DNA of 64,000 nt, taken from contig JARLHX010000179.1 in NCBI GenBank assembly GCA_031292035.1, forward strand, positions 186,001-250,000. Direction: 5' to 3'. This document shows positions 42,574 to 51,262 of this stretch, piece after piece. The notes under the pieces are model-generated. The model saw only the letters and a program-made list of their open reading frames with translations. It had not been told where the DNA came from and made no database searches. Position numbers and translations under genes: made by a program. How positions within the stretch are numbered: position 1 is the first letter of the stretch; every line of letters starts with the position of its first letter. This stretch comes from Negativicutes bacterium (GTDB lineage Bacteria; Bacillota_C; Negativicutes; Sporomusales_B; JARLHX01).

Positions 42574-42648
42574 TGGTGGGGCATGCGGGTTTCGAACCTG
42601 CGACCTCTTGAATGTGAATCAAGCGCTCTCCCGCTGAGCTAATGCCCC
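42574..42648 (-). tRNA. tRNA-Val (anticodon CAC)
   Basis: The 75 bases fold as a full cloverleaf on the minus strand: acceptor GGGGCAT/ATGCCCC, D-arm with AGCTCAGCGGGAGAGC, anticodon stem CTTGA/TCAAG around loop TTCACAT (anticodon CAC, reads GUG), and T-arm GCAGG TTCGAAA CCCGC. The 3' CCA is encoded. It stands alone between two unrelated protein genes and is followed by a terminator. Confidence 0.95.
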
Positions 42649-42744
42649 AGATGGTTGTCTCTGTTTAATAGTATACCCCTTTAGGGGCTGATTTATCAAG
42701 TGTATTAATTTTCTTTTCTGTTCTCTATTCTTTCCTCGCTTCAT

Positions 42745-43569
42745 TCAATTGATTTGATGAATGAAATCCTTCAGGATTCTATTAAACTTCTCGGGTTGTT
42801 CATAAAACATAATATGTCCCCCGGTGTTGAAGGAAGCAAATTTGGAATTTGGTATCTGGTCGGCGATATACTTTCCTTGTTGTATTCCATTTTTATAGAT
42901 CTCGGAATTAGCGGCAACAACGATCACCGGAATTGTGATTGTCGGTAAAACGGTGGTATAGTCCCGCAGTAAGTAATCTGAGTAAATTGCAGCAGCAATC
43001 CACGCCGGCGTTTTCAATAATTCCGCCACCATCCATTGATGCTCGCCATCGGCCGCTTTCGTGTCGCTGAATTTACCGGCAAAGTCATTGGCAAATCCCT
43101 TTATATCGGTCGCATGAAGGGTATGTAAGCGATTCATGCCATCAAAAGTCGTCTCTTTGAGAGCATGGCAATTCCAGTCTTCCTGGCTGAATGGGCATGG
43201 ATTGAAATCAATCAGCCCCATCCCTTTCAGGCGACTGTCGGCAGAGAACTGTTGCCAGTAAGATAAAACTACCGGTCCTGCCAACGACCAGCCGGACAGG
43301 ATTACCTTATCAAGCCCCAGATGTTCGATGAGGGCTCGGATGTCCTGCGCATATTGAGGAATGGTATGCCCGGTAAGTATTTTAGAGGAATTGCCGTGAC
43401 CGCGCAAATCCATGGTGATAACACGAAAGTCCTTCGATAGTTCGGGGGCATTATTCCGCCAGAATCTAGACGAGCAGGTCCAGCCGTGAATCAGGAAAAG
43501 CGGCTGGCCGCTACCAGTATCTTCATAATAGATTTGCGCGCCGTCTTTCGCTGTAAAGATTTTTTCCAT
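42745..43569 (-). CDS. Alpha/beta-fold hydrolase
   Basis: The protein has 274 residues from ATG at 43569 after AAGGAG. It shows the alpha/beta-hydrolase core: oxyanion-loop LIHGWTCSSRFW, MDLRGHGNSS, the nucleophile elbow LSGWSLAGP with Ser near residue 94, and the C-terminal catalytic His in TGGHIMFYEQP. The acid is probably the Asp or Glu near VIVVAANSEIY. It has no signal peptide. The chemistry (esterase, haloperoxidase-like, C-C hydrolase) cannot be set by sequence. It lies 112 bases downstream of paaK and may be on its own transcript. Confidence 0.88.
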   Translation of the reverse strand: MEKIFTAKDGAQIYYEDTGSGQPLFLIHGWTCSSRFWRNNAPELSKDFRVITMDLRGHGNSSKILTGHTIPQYAQDIRALIEHLGLDKVILSGWSLAGPVVLSYWQQFSADSRLKGMGLIDFNPCPFSQEDWNCHALKETTFDGMNRLHTLHATDIKGFANDFAGKFSDTKAADGEHQWMVAELLKTPAWIAAAIYSDYLLRDYTTVLPTITIPVIVVAANSEIYKNGIQQGKYIADQIPNSKFASFNTGGHIMFYEQPEKFNRILKDFIHQIN

Positions 43570-43681
43570 AATCCCACTCCTTCTACCTGCCTATTATCCA
43601 GTTTATTCAATGGACAATAGCCAAATCCTGCCACCTTGATTCGACTGGGAGTGGGTTAATCTATCTATTCATCTGACTGTT

Positions 43682-44986
43682 TCAGGAAACCCGCTTGTCG
43701 ATAACCCGCTTGGCCTTGCCCTCACTGCGCTCGATGGTTTTTGGTTCAACCAGGCGCACAGCCGCGGTGACTGCAGTGGCGACCTTCATCCGCTCACGGA
43801 TTTTCCGCTCTACAGCATTGACATTTTCACCGGCCGCGGCAGCCAGTTGCTCCGATTTTTCCACCAGAATGGTGAGAATATCAAGGTTGTGTTCGCGTTC
43901 CACAATGAGCTGGTAATGAGGGGCTGTTTCGCCGAGACCGAGGAGGACACTTTCCACCTGAGAAGGAAAGACATTAACGCCGCGAATGACCAGCATGTCG
44001 TCAGTTCGCCCCATGACCCTCTTCATCTTGGCCTGGGTCCGGCCACAGCTGCATGATTCCTCGCCGGGAACCAGCCGAGTAAGGTCGCGGGTGCGGTAAC
44101 GGATCATCGGCATACCTTCTTTGGTCAGGGTGGTAATCACCAGTTCCCCAAGGTCGCCTTCCGGCAGCACCTCTTCGGTCAGAGGATCGATTACTTCGCA
44201 GTAAAAATGGTCCTGCTGGATATGGAGGTCTTCGTGGACCTCGCACTCGCAGGCCACCCCCGGTCCGATGATTTCGCTGAGTCCATAAATATCAAAGGCT
44301 CTGACCCCGAAGGCGTCTTCGACTTCCTGGTGCATTTGATCTGACCAGGCCTCAGCGCCGCAAAACAGCGCCTGCAATGCCGTGTCGCCGGGGGCGATGC
44401 CCATATCCCGCATGGTCTCAGCCAGGTACAGCGAATAAGACGGGGTCACCACCATGGCGGTAGTACCAAAATCCTGCATCAGCATGATCTGGCGGGCGGT
44501 GTTGCCGCCTGATGCCGGGACAACCGAGGCTCCCACCGTCTCGGCGCCGTAGTGGATGCCAAGTCCGCCGGTAAACAGTCCATAGTTGACCCCCACTTGA
44601 AACACTGATTTATCGGTGACCCCCCCGGCTGTCAGCGTCCGAGCAATGACCTCAGCCCAGATGGCGAGATCATGTCTGGTATAGGCTACCACCGTCGGCT
44701 TGCCGGTGGTGCCGCTGGAGCAGTGCAGCCGAACGATCTGCTGCAGGGGTGTCGCCAGCATACCGTACGGGTAATTATCCCGCATATCCTGTTTGGTAGT
44801 AAACGGCAACTGCCGGATGTCGTCAAATGTTTTGATATCCTGTGGCATTACCCCCAGAGCATCCATTTTAGCACGATAATAAGGGGCATTTTGATAAGAA
44901 TGGGTCACCGTCTGCTGCAGACGGGCCAATTGCAGCGCCGCCAGGTCAGCCCTGTTGGCTGTTTCCATATCGCGGTTCCAGATCAT
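43682..44986 (-). CDS. Phenylacetate-CoA ligase family protein (PaaK-type)
   Basis: The protein has 434 residues, normal for PaaK. It belongs to the adenylate-forming superfamily: ATP loop HCSSGTTGKPTVVAYT, the YGLSEIIGPG motif, ITTLTKEGMPMIRYRTRDL and the C-terminal hinge/lysine region (KRVMGRTDDMLVIRGVNVFPSQ). PaaK joins arylacetates such as phenylacetate or indole-3-acetate to CoA with ATP. The ATG overlaps the transporter S-component stop by 4 bases, so it is part of the T-box(Trp) operon. That regulation suggests an indole or other arylacetate substrate tied to tryptophan supply. Confidence 0.92.
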   Translation of the reverse strand: MIWNRDMETANRADLAALQLARLQQTVTHSYQNAPYYRAKMDALGVMPQDIKTFDDIRQLPFTTKQDMRDNYPYGMLATPLQQIVRLHCSSGTTGKPTVVAYTRHDLAIWAEVIARTLTAGGVTDKSVFQVGVNYGLFTGGLGIHYGAETVGASVVPASGGNTARQIMLMQDFGTTAMVVTPSYSLYLAETMRDMGIAPGDTALQALFCGAEAWSDQMHQEVEDAFGVRAFDIYGLSEIIGPGVACECEVHEDLHIQQDHFYCEVIDPLTEEVLPEGDLGELVITTLTKEGMPMIRYRTRDLTRLVPGEESCSCGRTQAKMKRVMGRTDDMLVIRGVNVFPSQVESVLLGLGETAPHYQLIVEREHNLDILTILVEKSEQLAAAAGENVNAVERKIRERMKVATAVTAAVRLVEPKTIERSEGKAKRVIDKRVS

Positions 44987-45561
44987 TTCGACTCCTCCTT
45001 TGCCGCCGTGACATCCTGTCCGTCAAACAGACGCACAACCGGATAATAAAGAATTTGAACAGTAGCGCTACTGATCCCGGCAACAATCAAAACAACCGGC
45101 AACATCGCCAGGAAGGGGATTTTCGCCACCGTACTGGTTATGGTGATGAAGGTCAGGCCGCTGGCCAAGGTGCCGATAAATGCGACCAGCCCCGGCGCAA
45201 AGAAACGGAGAACAGCTATTCGCAACGAAATACCGGCGATACCGGCGATACCGGCACACACCAGCGCCCCCAGCGGCTCGCTGACAAGGTTGGCGTAGGG
45301 GAAAACCGACTTCGATGTGGCCACGCAGACCGCACCGGCGACGAGCCCGATACCCAGCGCCTGTTTGAAATTCGGCTTAACGATCAATATCGCCAGACAA
45401 TACATCGGGATCATCCAGTTTGGCGTAATCCCCGCAATGCTCGGGCTAAAAAGCCGTAAAATTACGCCGATGGCGAGAAACAGCGCCGTAATCGCCAGCC
45501 AGCGGGTTTGACCGCCGGTCTTCGCCACCTCGATCATAGTTTGGTCTTGTTTGCTTTCCAT
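44983..45561 (-). CDS. ECF transporter substrate-binding S component, TrpP-like
   Basis: The protein has 192 residues with about five to six membrane segments. The stretch from ITALFLAIGVILRLF through ITPNWMIPMYCLAIL, QALGIGLVAGAV and VSEPLGALV follows the pattern of Bacillus TrpP, the tryptophan transporter, by eye. It would capture the substrate for the ECF module encoded upstream. Tryptophan is the simplest substrate given the Trp T-box; an indole acid is another option because the next gene is a PaaK ligase. It overlaps that gene by 4 bases. Confidence 0.82.
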   Translation of the reverse strand: MESKQDQTMIEVAKTGGQTRWLAITALFLAIGVILRLFSPSIAGITPNWMIPMYCLAILIVKPNFKQALGIGLVAGAVCVATSKSVFPYANLVSEPLGALVCAGIAGIAGISLRIAVLRFFAPGLVAFIGTLASGLTFITITSTVAKIPFLAMLPVVLIVAGISSATVQILYYPVVRLFDGQDVTAAKEESK

Positions 45562-45574
45562 GTCGATTCTCCCT

Positions 45575-46255
45575 TCAATAGTGAAGCTGTATGACGACGA
45601 GCGCCAAACTGCTGCAGGTCATCGCAATGATCGCCAGGTAGTCGGCGCCGGCAAGGCGGATACTGGTCCCATAGCCACCGGTCATTCCCCGGTTAAATCC
45701 TCTGAGCTCCAGGCTCATTGCCATGGTCTCGGAGCGGGTAACCGCCCGGAGAACCAGCGGCTGGACAATGGCCAGATAATTGACAAATCGCTTGGTCAAG
45801 CTGCCCTGGCTGGAGTATCCTCTACAGGCCTGCGCTTCTTGCACCGCCTTGATCTCGGCAAAGAAATCGGGGATAAAGCGCAAGGTCGCGGTAAACATGA
45901 AAGCATAATCCTGGGGAATTTTAAGCTGGCGAACCAGGGCGGACGAGAGATCCTGCACCCGGGTAGCGGCGAAAAGCAGGATAAAGCTGCCGGTCATAGC
46001 CACCATCCTCAGTCCGATTAGCAGGGACAAATCCAATCCGGAGCCTAATGCGTACTGCAGGGCTGCCAGCAATGCCGCGAAAAAGCCAAGACTGCCAAGA
46101 GCCTTATAGGCACTTCCCGAAACGCGGGCGATAACAAAGAGGAGCACTTCACCGGCGACAACGATTGCCAGCAGAGCCGGCGACGCCAGCAGCATCGCCC
46201 AAAACGAAACCAGCAGGGTAAAAATGATCTTGGTTAGCGGCGCCACTTTAGGCAT
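45575..46255 (-). CDS. ecfT: ECF transporter transmembrane T component
   Basis: The protein has 226 residues with about six membrane segments. It has the two Arg-Gly coupling motifs of EcfT, QACRGYSS and LELRGFNRG, which touch the two ATPases. It couples ATP hydrolysis to toppling of the S component in the membrane. Its start overlaps the end of the second ATPase gene. It belongs to a dedicated (group I-like) module, since A1, A2, T and S are all in one operon. Confidence 0.92.
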   Translation of the reverse strand: MPKVAPLTKIIFTLLVSFWAMLLASPALLAIVVAGEVLLFVIARVSGSAYKALGSLGFFAALLAALQYALGSGLDLSLLIGLRMVAMTGSFILLFAATRVQDLSSALVRQLKIPQDYAFMFTATLRFIPDFFAEIKAVQEAQACRGYSSQGSLTKRFVNYLAIVQPLVLRAVTRSETMAMSLELRGFNRGMTGGYGTSIRLAGADYLAIIAMTCSSLALVVIQLHY

Positions 46256-47069
46256 ACTCCTCAGCTCCTTCTCCCCTAGAGTAATAGTTCAGTCGTTCGG
46301 TAATCCCAGTCGTCAATACCCCGCGCTCCCGTAGCCCACGCAGTATTTCTACCGCTGCCGGCGGGCGGAGTCCCCAGTCTCTAAGCGCCGAATCGCCGGC
46401 AAACAGCCAGGCCGGGCTGCCATCAAAAACTTTGCTGCCATCAGCCATGACCAGCACTCTCCTGGCAAACCGGCTGATCAGCTCCATATCATGAGTAACC
46501 AGCAAGATGGCGATGCCTTGGCTGTTTAGCCTGCCGAGCATTTCCATGAGGGTTCGCTTTTCTGTGGCATCCTGGCCGCTGGTCGGTTCGTCGAGAATAA
46601 GCAGTCGTGGCCGCATGGCCAGGGCGGAAGCGATGGCTACCCGCTGCTTTTGCCCCTTGCTCAGTGTCCGAGGATAAGCCTGGGCCTGCTGGGTCAGACC
46701 GGTTGACGCCATGGCTTTGGCGACCTCCTGTTCGACCTCGGCCGGGGAGAATCCTAACTGCTCAGGGCCATAGGCAATTTCCCGGGCCACAGTATCGCGG
46801 AAAATTTGCCTGTCGGGATTCTGAAATACATAGCCGATATGTCTGGCAATGGCGGCGGTTTCCATTTTCGCTGTGTCATTGCCGTCTAGCAGTACACGGC
46901 CTACCGCCGGTTTGAGCAGCGCCATAATCAGCCGGGTGAGGGTGGTTTTGCCGCTGCCGTTGCGACCGGCGATGGCGACGAACTCCCCGGCAGCGATCGC
47001 GAAGGAGACGTCGCGGATCGCGTAGCAATCTGGTTTATAGCCAAAACTAATGGTTTCGATCTCAAGCAC
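46248..47069 (-). CDS. ECF transporter ATP-binding protein (second A subunit)
   Basis: The protein has 273 residues from GTG at 47069, 8 bases after AGGAGG; an in-frame codon further upstream lies inside the preceding gene. Walker A is GRNGSGKTT, the Q-loop GYVFQNPDRQIF is typical of ECF ATPases, the signature is LSKGQKQR and Walker B is LLILDEPTSG. It forms a heterodimer with the first ATPase. The start overlaps the upstream stop by 8 bases. Confidence 0.92.
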   Translation of the reverse strand: MLEIETISFGYKPDCYAIRDVSFAIAAGEFVAIAGRNGSGKTTLTRLIMALLKPAVGRVLLDGNDTAKMETAAIARHIGYVFQNPDRQIFRDTVAREIAYGPEQLGFSPAEVEQEVAKAMASTGLTQQAQAYPRTLSKGQKQRVAIASALAMRPRLLILDEPTSGQDATEKRTLMEMLGRLNSQGIAILLVTHDMELISRFARRVLVMADGSKVFDGSPAWLFAGDSALRDWGLRPPAAVEILRGLRERGVLTTGITERLNYYSRGEGAEEYA

Positions 47070-47934
47070 TTTTCGTCTCCTCCTCATCCTGGCCAGCCAG
47101 ACCTTCGGCCAATTCGTCCACCGCATCGCTCACCCGGCGCCAATCACCAAAACTCGTATCCAGATGGTGTTCCAGGCCAAATTTTGCGGCCCAAAGCGGC
47201 GGCACCATGTCCTTTAGCTCCTCTTGCTGCCACAAATAAGTCAATACCTCGCCGCAGCCGCCTGTCCGGACAATTTTTCCCGCCACCAGCACAACCAACT
47301 GGTCGACATAGGGTAAAACCCGCGCCAGATCATGCTCGACAACTACGACAGTGATAGCATGCTCCCGGTTGAGTGCCGCCAGCAGGGCATAAATTTCTTC
47401 CGCACCTTCCGGGTCAAGAGCTGAAGCCGGTTCGTCCAGCACCAATATGGCTGCTTTTGTCGCCAGTACTGCGGCAATGGCCAACCTCTGCCGCTGCCCG
47501 CCGGACAGCGAGCTGATTTCCCGCTGTTCCAACCCGGCCAGCCCCACCCAGCCAAGAGCCTCAGTCACCCGCTGGCGAATGGTGCCGTGATCCAGACCAC
47601 GACTTTCCAGGGCAAATGCAACTTCTTCCGCCACCGTCATGGTCACCAGCTGGCTTTCATAGTCTTCCAGCACCGTGCCCACAGCGGCGGCCAGTTCACC
47701 CATACTGCTTTCCAGGGTCCTGACTCCAGCCACCAGCACCTCACCAGCCAGGCTGCCGCCGAAATAGTGTGGAACAATCCCGCCGATCGCCAGACAAAGC
47801 GATGTTTTGCCAGCACCATTTGGTCCGGCGACCACCGTAAACGACCCGTGCGGAACCGTCAGATTTACGCTGTCCAGAATTTTATCTCTTCCAGGATAAG
47901 CATAGGAGAAATCCCGGAATGTTATTGCCGTCAT
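47062..47934 (-). CDS. ECF transporter ATP-binding protein (first A subunit)
   Basis: The protein has 290 residues from ATG at 47934 after AGGGGGTAAGG. Walker A is GPNGAGKTS, the Q-loop is GTVLEDYESQL, the signature is LSGGQRQR and Walker B is ILVLDEPASAL. It is the first gene behind the T-box leader, about 40 bases after the terminator, so it is made only when the T-box reads through. The C-terminus has a polar acidic tail (LAGQDEEETKSA). Confidence 0.93.
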   Translation of the reverse strand: MTAITFRDFSYAYPGRDKILDSVNLTVPHGSFTVVAGPNGAGKTSLCLAIGGIVPHYFGGSLAGEVLVAGVRTLESSMGELAAAVGTVLEDYESQLVTMTVAEEVAFALESRGLDHGTIRQRVTEALGWVGLAGLEQREISSLSGGQRQRLAIAAVLATKAAILVLDEPASALDPEGAEEIYALLAALNREHAITVVVVEHDLARVLPYVDQLVVLVAGKIVRTGGCGEVLTYLWQQEELKDMVPPLWAAKFGLEHHLDTSFGDWRRVSDAVDELAEGLAGQDEEETKSA

Positions 47935-47975
47935 TGGCCTTACCCCCTAATTGAACCTTGCCGCTAGACAAATAT

Positions 47976-48240
47976 AAAAACCCCTCATCCTGGTTAGGGA
48001 CGAGGGGTTAACCCGCGGTGCCACCCTTATTGGCCGCAAAAGCGACCCGGCTTACAAGGTACGGGACTTACATCCGATACCCGCTTCCCGGTAACGGCGG
48101 AAGAATCCGACGGCGCCTACCCCACGCTAGTGGCTCGGACCGTATCTCCCAGGCCCATTCAACACGCCGAGTAGTGCCAAACTCTCACTGCCGTTGGCTC
48201 GCTGCAACCCTCTTGTCATGTTTACTCTTCCTGGTCATTG
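47976..48240 (-). promoter_or_regulatory. T-box riboswitch with Trp (UGG) specifier
   Basis: The minus strand carries the T-box core AGGGTGGCACCGCGGG (48037-48011 region), then a terminator stem (48009-48002 with 47986-47979) ending in a T run. Stem I closes through CCAGG and CCTGG, with AGTA on the 5' side and GAA-TGG on the 3' side near 48156-48151. In T-boxes the codon after GAA is the specifier, here UGG for Trp. Uncharged tRNA-Trp would stop termination and turn on the ECF/PaaK operon. Confidence 0.9.
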
Positions 48241-48267
48241 AAGATGATTTTATTTGGTTTGTTACTA

Positions 48268-48297
48268 AGCATATCAAATGGAGTGGATATCTGTCAA
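48268..48297 (-). promoter_or_regulatory. Sigma-A promoter of the T-box operon
   Basis: On the minus strand TTGACA (48297-48292) and TATGCT (48273-48268) are 18 bases apart, about 30 bases before the start of stem I. Confidence 0.75.
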
Positions 48298-48368
48298 TCA
48301 TTTTCACGAACCTGCTTGGTGATAGAATGCCTGACTGCCGGGCAGACTAACGCCAGGGAGGTGCTAAT

Positions 48369-48761
48369 ATGGACGGAGTCGTGTGCTCAGGTTGCAACAC
48401 TTGGCTAACCCTGGAATCGGCAGCCTGCCCCGGTTGCGGCGGCGCTGTCGTGTGGGATGGCGAAGGAAAAAACATTATTGACCGCCTGCAACCCGACTGT
48501 CTCATCCACCGCTATGACGGCTCGGATATGCTGGAACCGGCGGTAATCATCAAAGAAGGCAAAACCAACGTCAAAGCCGCCACAAAACTGAAAGAATACG
48601 GCCAACCACTCACCGTTCCCAAACATAAAGTTTACGCCTTTGACCAAAACATTCTGAGCGCCATACAGTCCCTGCGCAACGAACGCACCGCCACCGTTGT
48701 CCGCTACGATCAAATGATCAAATCCCACTGGCAGCATCTCAAACCATATAAGACAAAATGA
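48369..48761 (+). CDS. Zinc-ribbon protein of unknown function
   Basis: The protein has 130 residues from ATG at 48369 after AGGGAGGTG. The N-terminus is a short zinc ribbon: Cys6-x2-Cys9 (VCSGCN) and Cys20-x2-Cys23 (ACPGCGG). The remainder (residues 30-130) is soluble with no clear motif (VVIIKEGKTNVKAATKLKEYG-like stretch in two parts, then a basic C-terminus). Such ribbons bind nucleic acid or protein. It is read divergently from the T-box operon and has its own terminator. Confidence 0.7.
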   Translation: MDGVVCSGCNTWLTLESAACPGCGGAVVWDGEGKNIIDRLQPDCLIHRYDGSDMLEPAVIIKEGKTNVKAATKLKEYGQPLTVPKHKVYAFDQNILSAIQSLRNERTATVVRYDQMIKSHWQHLKPYKTK

Positions 48762-48785
48762 AAGACCGGTCTCCCGGTCTTTCGT
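48761..48785. terminator. Bidirectional terminator
   Basis: A 9-bp stem (48761-48769 with 48774-48782) is flanked by T-rich sequence on both strands, between two convergent genes. Confidence 0.75.
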
Positions 48786-48791
48786 TTTGTC

Positions 48792-49937
48792 TTATTTCTT
48801 GTCCCATTCGGTGCACGCCGCGCCGACTGCCGCCCCGGGCTGAATTTTGCTCCCCAGAGCCACCAGTGACCTCTCGACAGAGGAAAGGGTTTTGACGATT
48901 TCGGTGATACAGATATTCCCCATATGACCGATGCGGAAGGCCTTACCCTTGAGCTCGGCCAGTGCTCCGGCGACGAAGACCCCGTAGTCTTCCATTTTTG
49001 CACGGAAGGCGGCATCATCAATTCCGGCAGGATAGAGCGCTACTGACAGGGTGGGAGCCACCGCCTCTTTCGCGGTGGCCAGCTCGATACCGATGGCAGC
49101 CAGGCCGGCCCGGATGCTGCGGCCAATCCTCTCGTGCCGGGCATACCGCGCCTCGAGGCCTTCAGCCAGAACAATCTTTACCGCTTCACTCAGGGCCAGG
49201 ATCAGGTTGACCGGCGGAGTGGCAAAATATAGCCCTGGGTTTTCCATGATCGGCAGCCAGTTTTTCCAGTCGTTATAATAGGTGGGTACAGTGCCCAGTT
49301 CTTCGCGCCGGGCCAAGGCTTTGTTATTAAAGGCCACCATGGTCAGTCCCGGGGGAGTGCCAAAAGCTTTCTGACAAGTTGTGACGATAACGTCAATGCC
49401 CCAGTCCTTCATCGGTTCGGGGATGCCAGCGCTGGCGCAGACACCATCCAGAATATAAAGAACACCATACTGTTTTGCCAGCTCGCCGACTTCCTTAGGT
49501 TGAGCCAAGACCCCTGACGATGTGTCAACATGGGTCAGAGTCATGGCAGCGTATTTTTTCGCCGCCAAACAAGCCTTGATATCGGCCAGCGGTACCCGCT
49601 GCCCTGTCGGGCAACTCAAGACGTCGGCTTTGATCCCCAGGGCCTTTGCGACTTTCTCGTAGCGGTCGCCGAAAACGCCGTGAGTGACCACCAGAATCTC
49701 TTCACCGGCCCGCACGGTATTAAGCAGCGCCATCTCCATGGAAAGGGTCCCTGCCCCGCCGATGACAACCATGTTGTCAGCCTGAAAAATTTGTTTTAAC
49801 CCGGCCAGACATTCTTTATAGACAGCGACAAAATCGCCATATGTATGGCCATAGGTTTGGGTCGACATGGCCTGCCTGATGGCTTCGGCCACGGGCGTCG
49901 GTCCCGGAATCATCACCAAAGGTTGATTGTTAATCAT
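48792..49937 (-). CDS. Class V aminotransferase (serine-pyruvate/alanine-glyoxylate type)
   Basis: The protein has 381 residues from ATG at 49937 after AAAGGGG. It begins with the typical MIPGPTPV and has the PLP lysine in TTCQKAFGTPPG, plus THVDTSSGVL and ILDGVCASAG. Family members move an amino group between serine, alanine or glycine and pyruvate or glyoxylate (AGT, SGAT, PucG). Which pair is used cannot be read from the sequence. It is a single gene with a terminator shared with the convergent zinc-ribbon gene. Confidence 0.9.
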   Translation of the reverse strand: MINNQPLVMIPGPTPVAEAIRQAMSTQTYGHTYGDFVAVYKECLAGLKQIFQADNMVVIGGAGTLSMEMALLNTVRAGEEILVVTHGVFGDRYEKVAKALGIKADVLSCPTGQRVPLADIKACLAAKKYAAMTLTHVDTSSGVLAQPKEVGELAKQYGVLYILDGVCASAGIPEPMKDWGIDVIVTTCQKAFGTPPGLTMVAFNNKALARREELGTVPTYYNDWKNWLPIMENPGLYFATPPVNLILALSEAVKIVLAEGLEARYARHERIGRSIRAGLAAIGIELATAKEAVAPTLSVALYPAGIDDAAFRAKMEDYGVFVAGALAELKGKAFRIGHMGNICITEIVKTLSSVERSLVALGSKIQPGAAVGAACTEWDKK

Positions 49938-50101
49938 GTGCGTACCCCTTTCTTAAAAAACAGACATAATGTAATAATACGGTGACAAGGGCCATTTTCC
50001 TGCCCCGACCTGCCACTTTTTCCGGTCAATCTGATCAGCGCGGGTATGATTCCGCCATAGCGCCAATATAATTTACTAGTTTGGCGTCAGGAGGGGAAGG
50101 T

Positions 50102-51262
50102 ATGGTGCGATCGCTCAAAACAATACTGCCACTACTAGGTGTTATTGCCGTATTCTGCTATACCGTCATCGCCAGCGCTGCCGTTCCGGACATAAAAGCC
50201 CGTGCCTCGGTGTTGATCGACGCCAAAACCGGACAAGTGCTGCACGAAAAGAGCAGCCACCTCAGGAGCGCCCCAGCCAGCACCACCAAAATCATGACCG
50301 CCATCTTGGCTGTTGAAAGCGGTCGTCTGGATGAAGTGGTCCAGGTCAGCGGCCGAGCGGCCGCCACCCGCGGTTCCTCGATGTATCTTTATCCAGGTCA
50401 AAAACTCTCCCTGCAGGAACTGGTTACCGGCCTCTTGCTCCGGTCAGGTAACGACGCCGCTGAGGCCATTGCCGAACATCTGGCCGGATCGGTTGAGGCC
50501 TTTGTCCAGCAGATGAACCGTAAGGCCCTCGAGCTTGGCGCAGTTGACACCCATTTTCGCAATCCACACGGCTTGAGTGCCGCCGGGCACTATTCCAGCG
50601 CCTACGATCTGGCCCTATTGGCCCGTCACGCCCTTGCCAATCCAGTATTCGCCGAGATTGTCAGCACCAAGGAAACCAGCATTGATTGGTTTGACCGCAG
50701 GGGCCGGGAGCACGATGTAAACCTGCGCAACACCAACCGTTTGCTGTGGATGCTGGACGAAGCCGACGGGGTCAAGACCGGAACCACAAATGAAGCCGGC
50801 CCGTGCCTTGTTTCCAGCGCAACCCGCGGCAACCAAAAGCTGATCGCAGTGGTCCTCCATGACCATTCGCGCTGGTATGACTCCATGCAGCTATTAAAAT
50901 ACGGCTTTGATAATTTTGACCTGTATGATTTTGCCGGTCAGGGCGACATTCTGGCCAGTCTGCCGGTAGAACAGGGTCTCGCCGAAACCGTCGACGCCAT
51001 GGTAAGCAATCCCGCCGCCCTGGTGGTATCAACCGGTGACTATACTCGTACCAGCGTAGAAGTCGATCTGCCGGAAAAGGTTAAGGCCCCGATATATCAG
51101 GGCCAAGTCCTAGGCGAGATCGTTTTCTTTGTCGGCGACAAGGCGGTAAAAACGATTAGCATTGTCGCGGGTCAAGACATTCCTGAGCGAACATGGATCA
51201 AAACATTTTTGCAGCACCTGATCCAGGCCTTTCGTTTTCTGTCAGGTTGGGGAGTACTATAG
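50102..51262 (+). CDS. D-alanyl-D-alanine carboxypeptidase (DacF-like PBP)
   Basis: The protein has 386 residues from ATG at 50102 after AGGAGG. A signal peptide or anchor is at residues 1-27. The peptidase S11 motifs are STTK (residues 60-63), SGN (115-117) and KTGT (224-227). A C-terminal beta-rich domain (residues about 260-345) and an amphipathic tail (WIKTFLQHLIQAFRFL) that would hold it to the membrane follow. It trims the terminal D-Ala from peptidoglycan stems; in spore formers such proteins (DacF, DacB) tune cortex or wall cross-linking. Its stop overlaps the convergent cheR stop by 6 bases. Confidence 0.93.
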   Translation: MVRSLKTILPLLGVIAVFCYTVIASAAVPDIKARASVLIDAKTGQVLHEKSSHLRSAPASTTKIMTAILAVESGRLDEVVQVSGRAAATRGSSMYLYPGQKLSLQELVTGLLLRSGNDAAEAIAEHLAGSVEAFVQQMNRKALELGAVDTHFRNPHGLSAAGHYSSAYDLALLARHALANPVFAEIVSTKETSIDWFDRRGREHDVNLRNTNRLLWMLDEADGVKTGTTNEAGPCLVSSATRGNQKLIAVVLHDHSRWYDSMQLLKYGFDNFDLYDFAGQGDILASLPVEQGLAETVDAMVSNPAALVVSTGDYTRTSVEVDLPEKVKAPIYQGQVLGEIVFFVGDKAVKTISIVAGQDIPERTWIKTFLQHLIQAFRFLSGWGVL

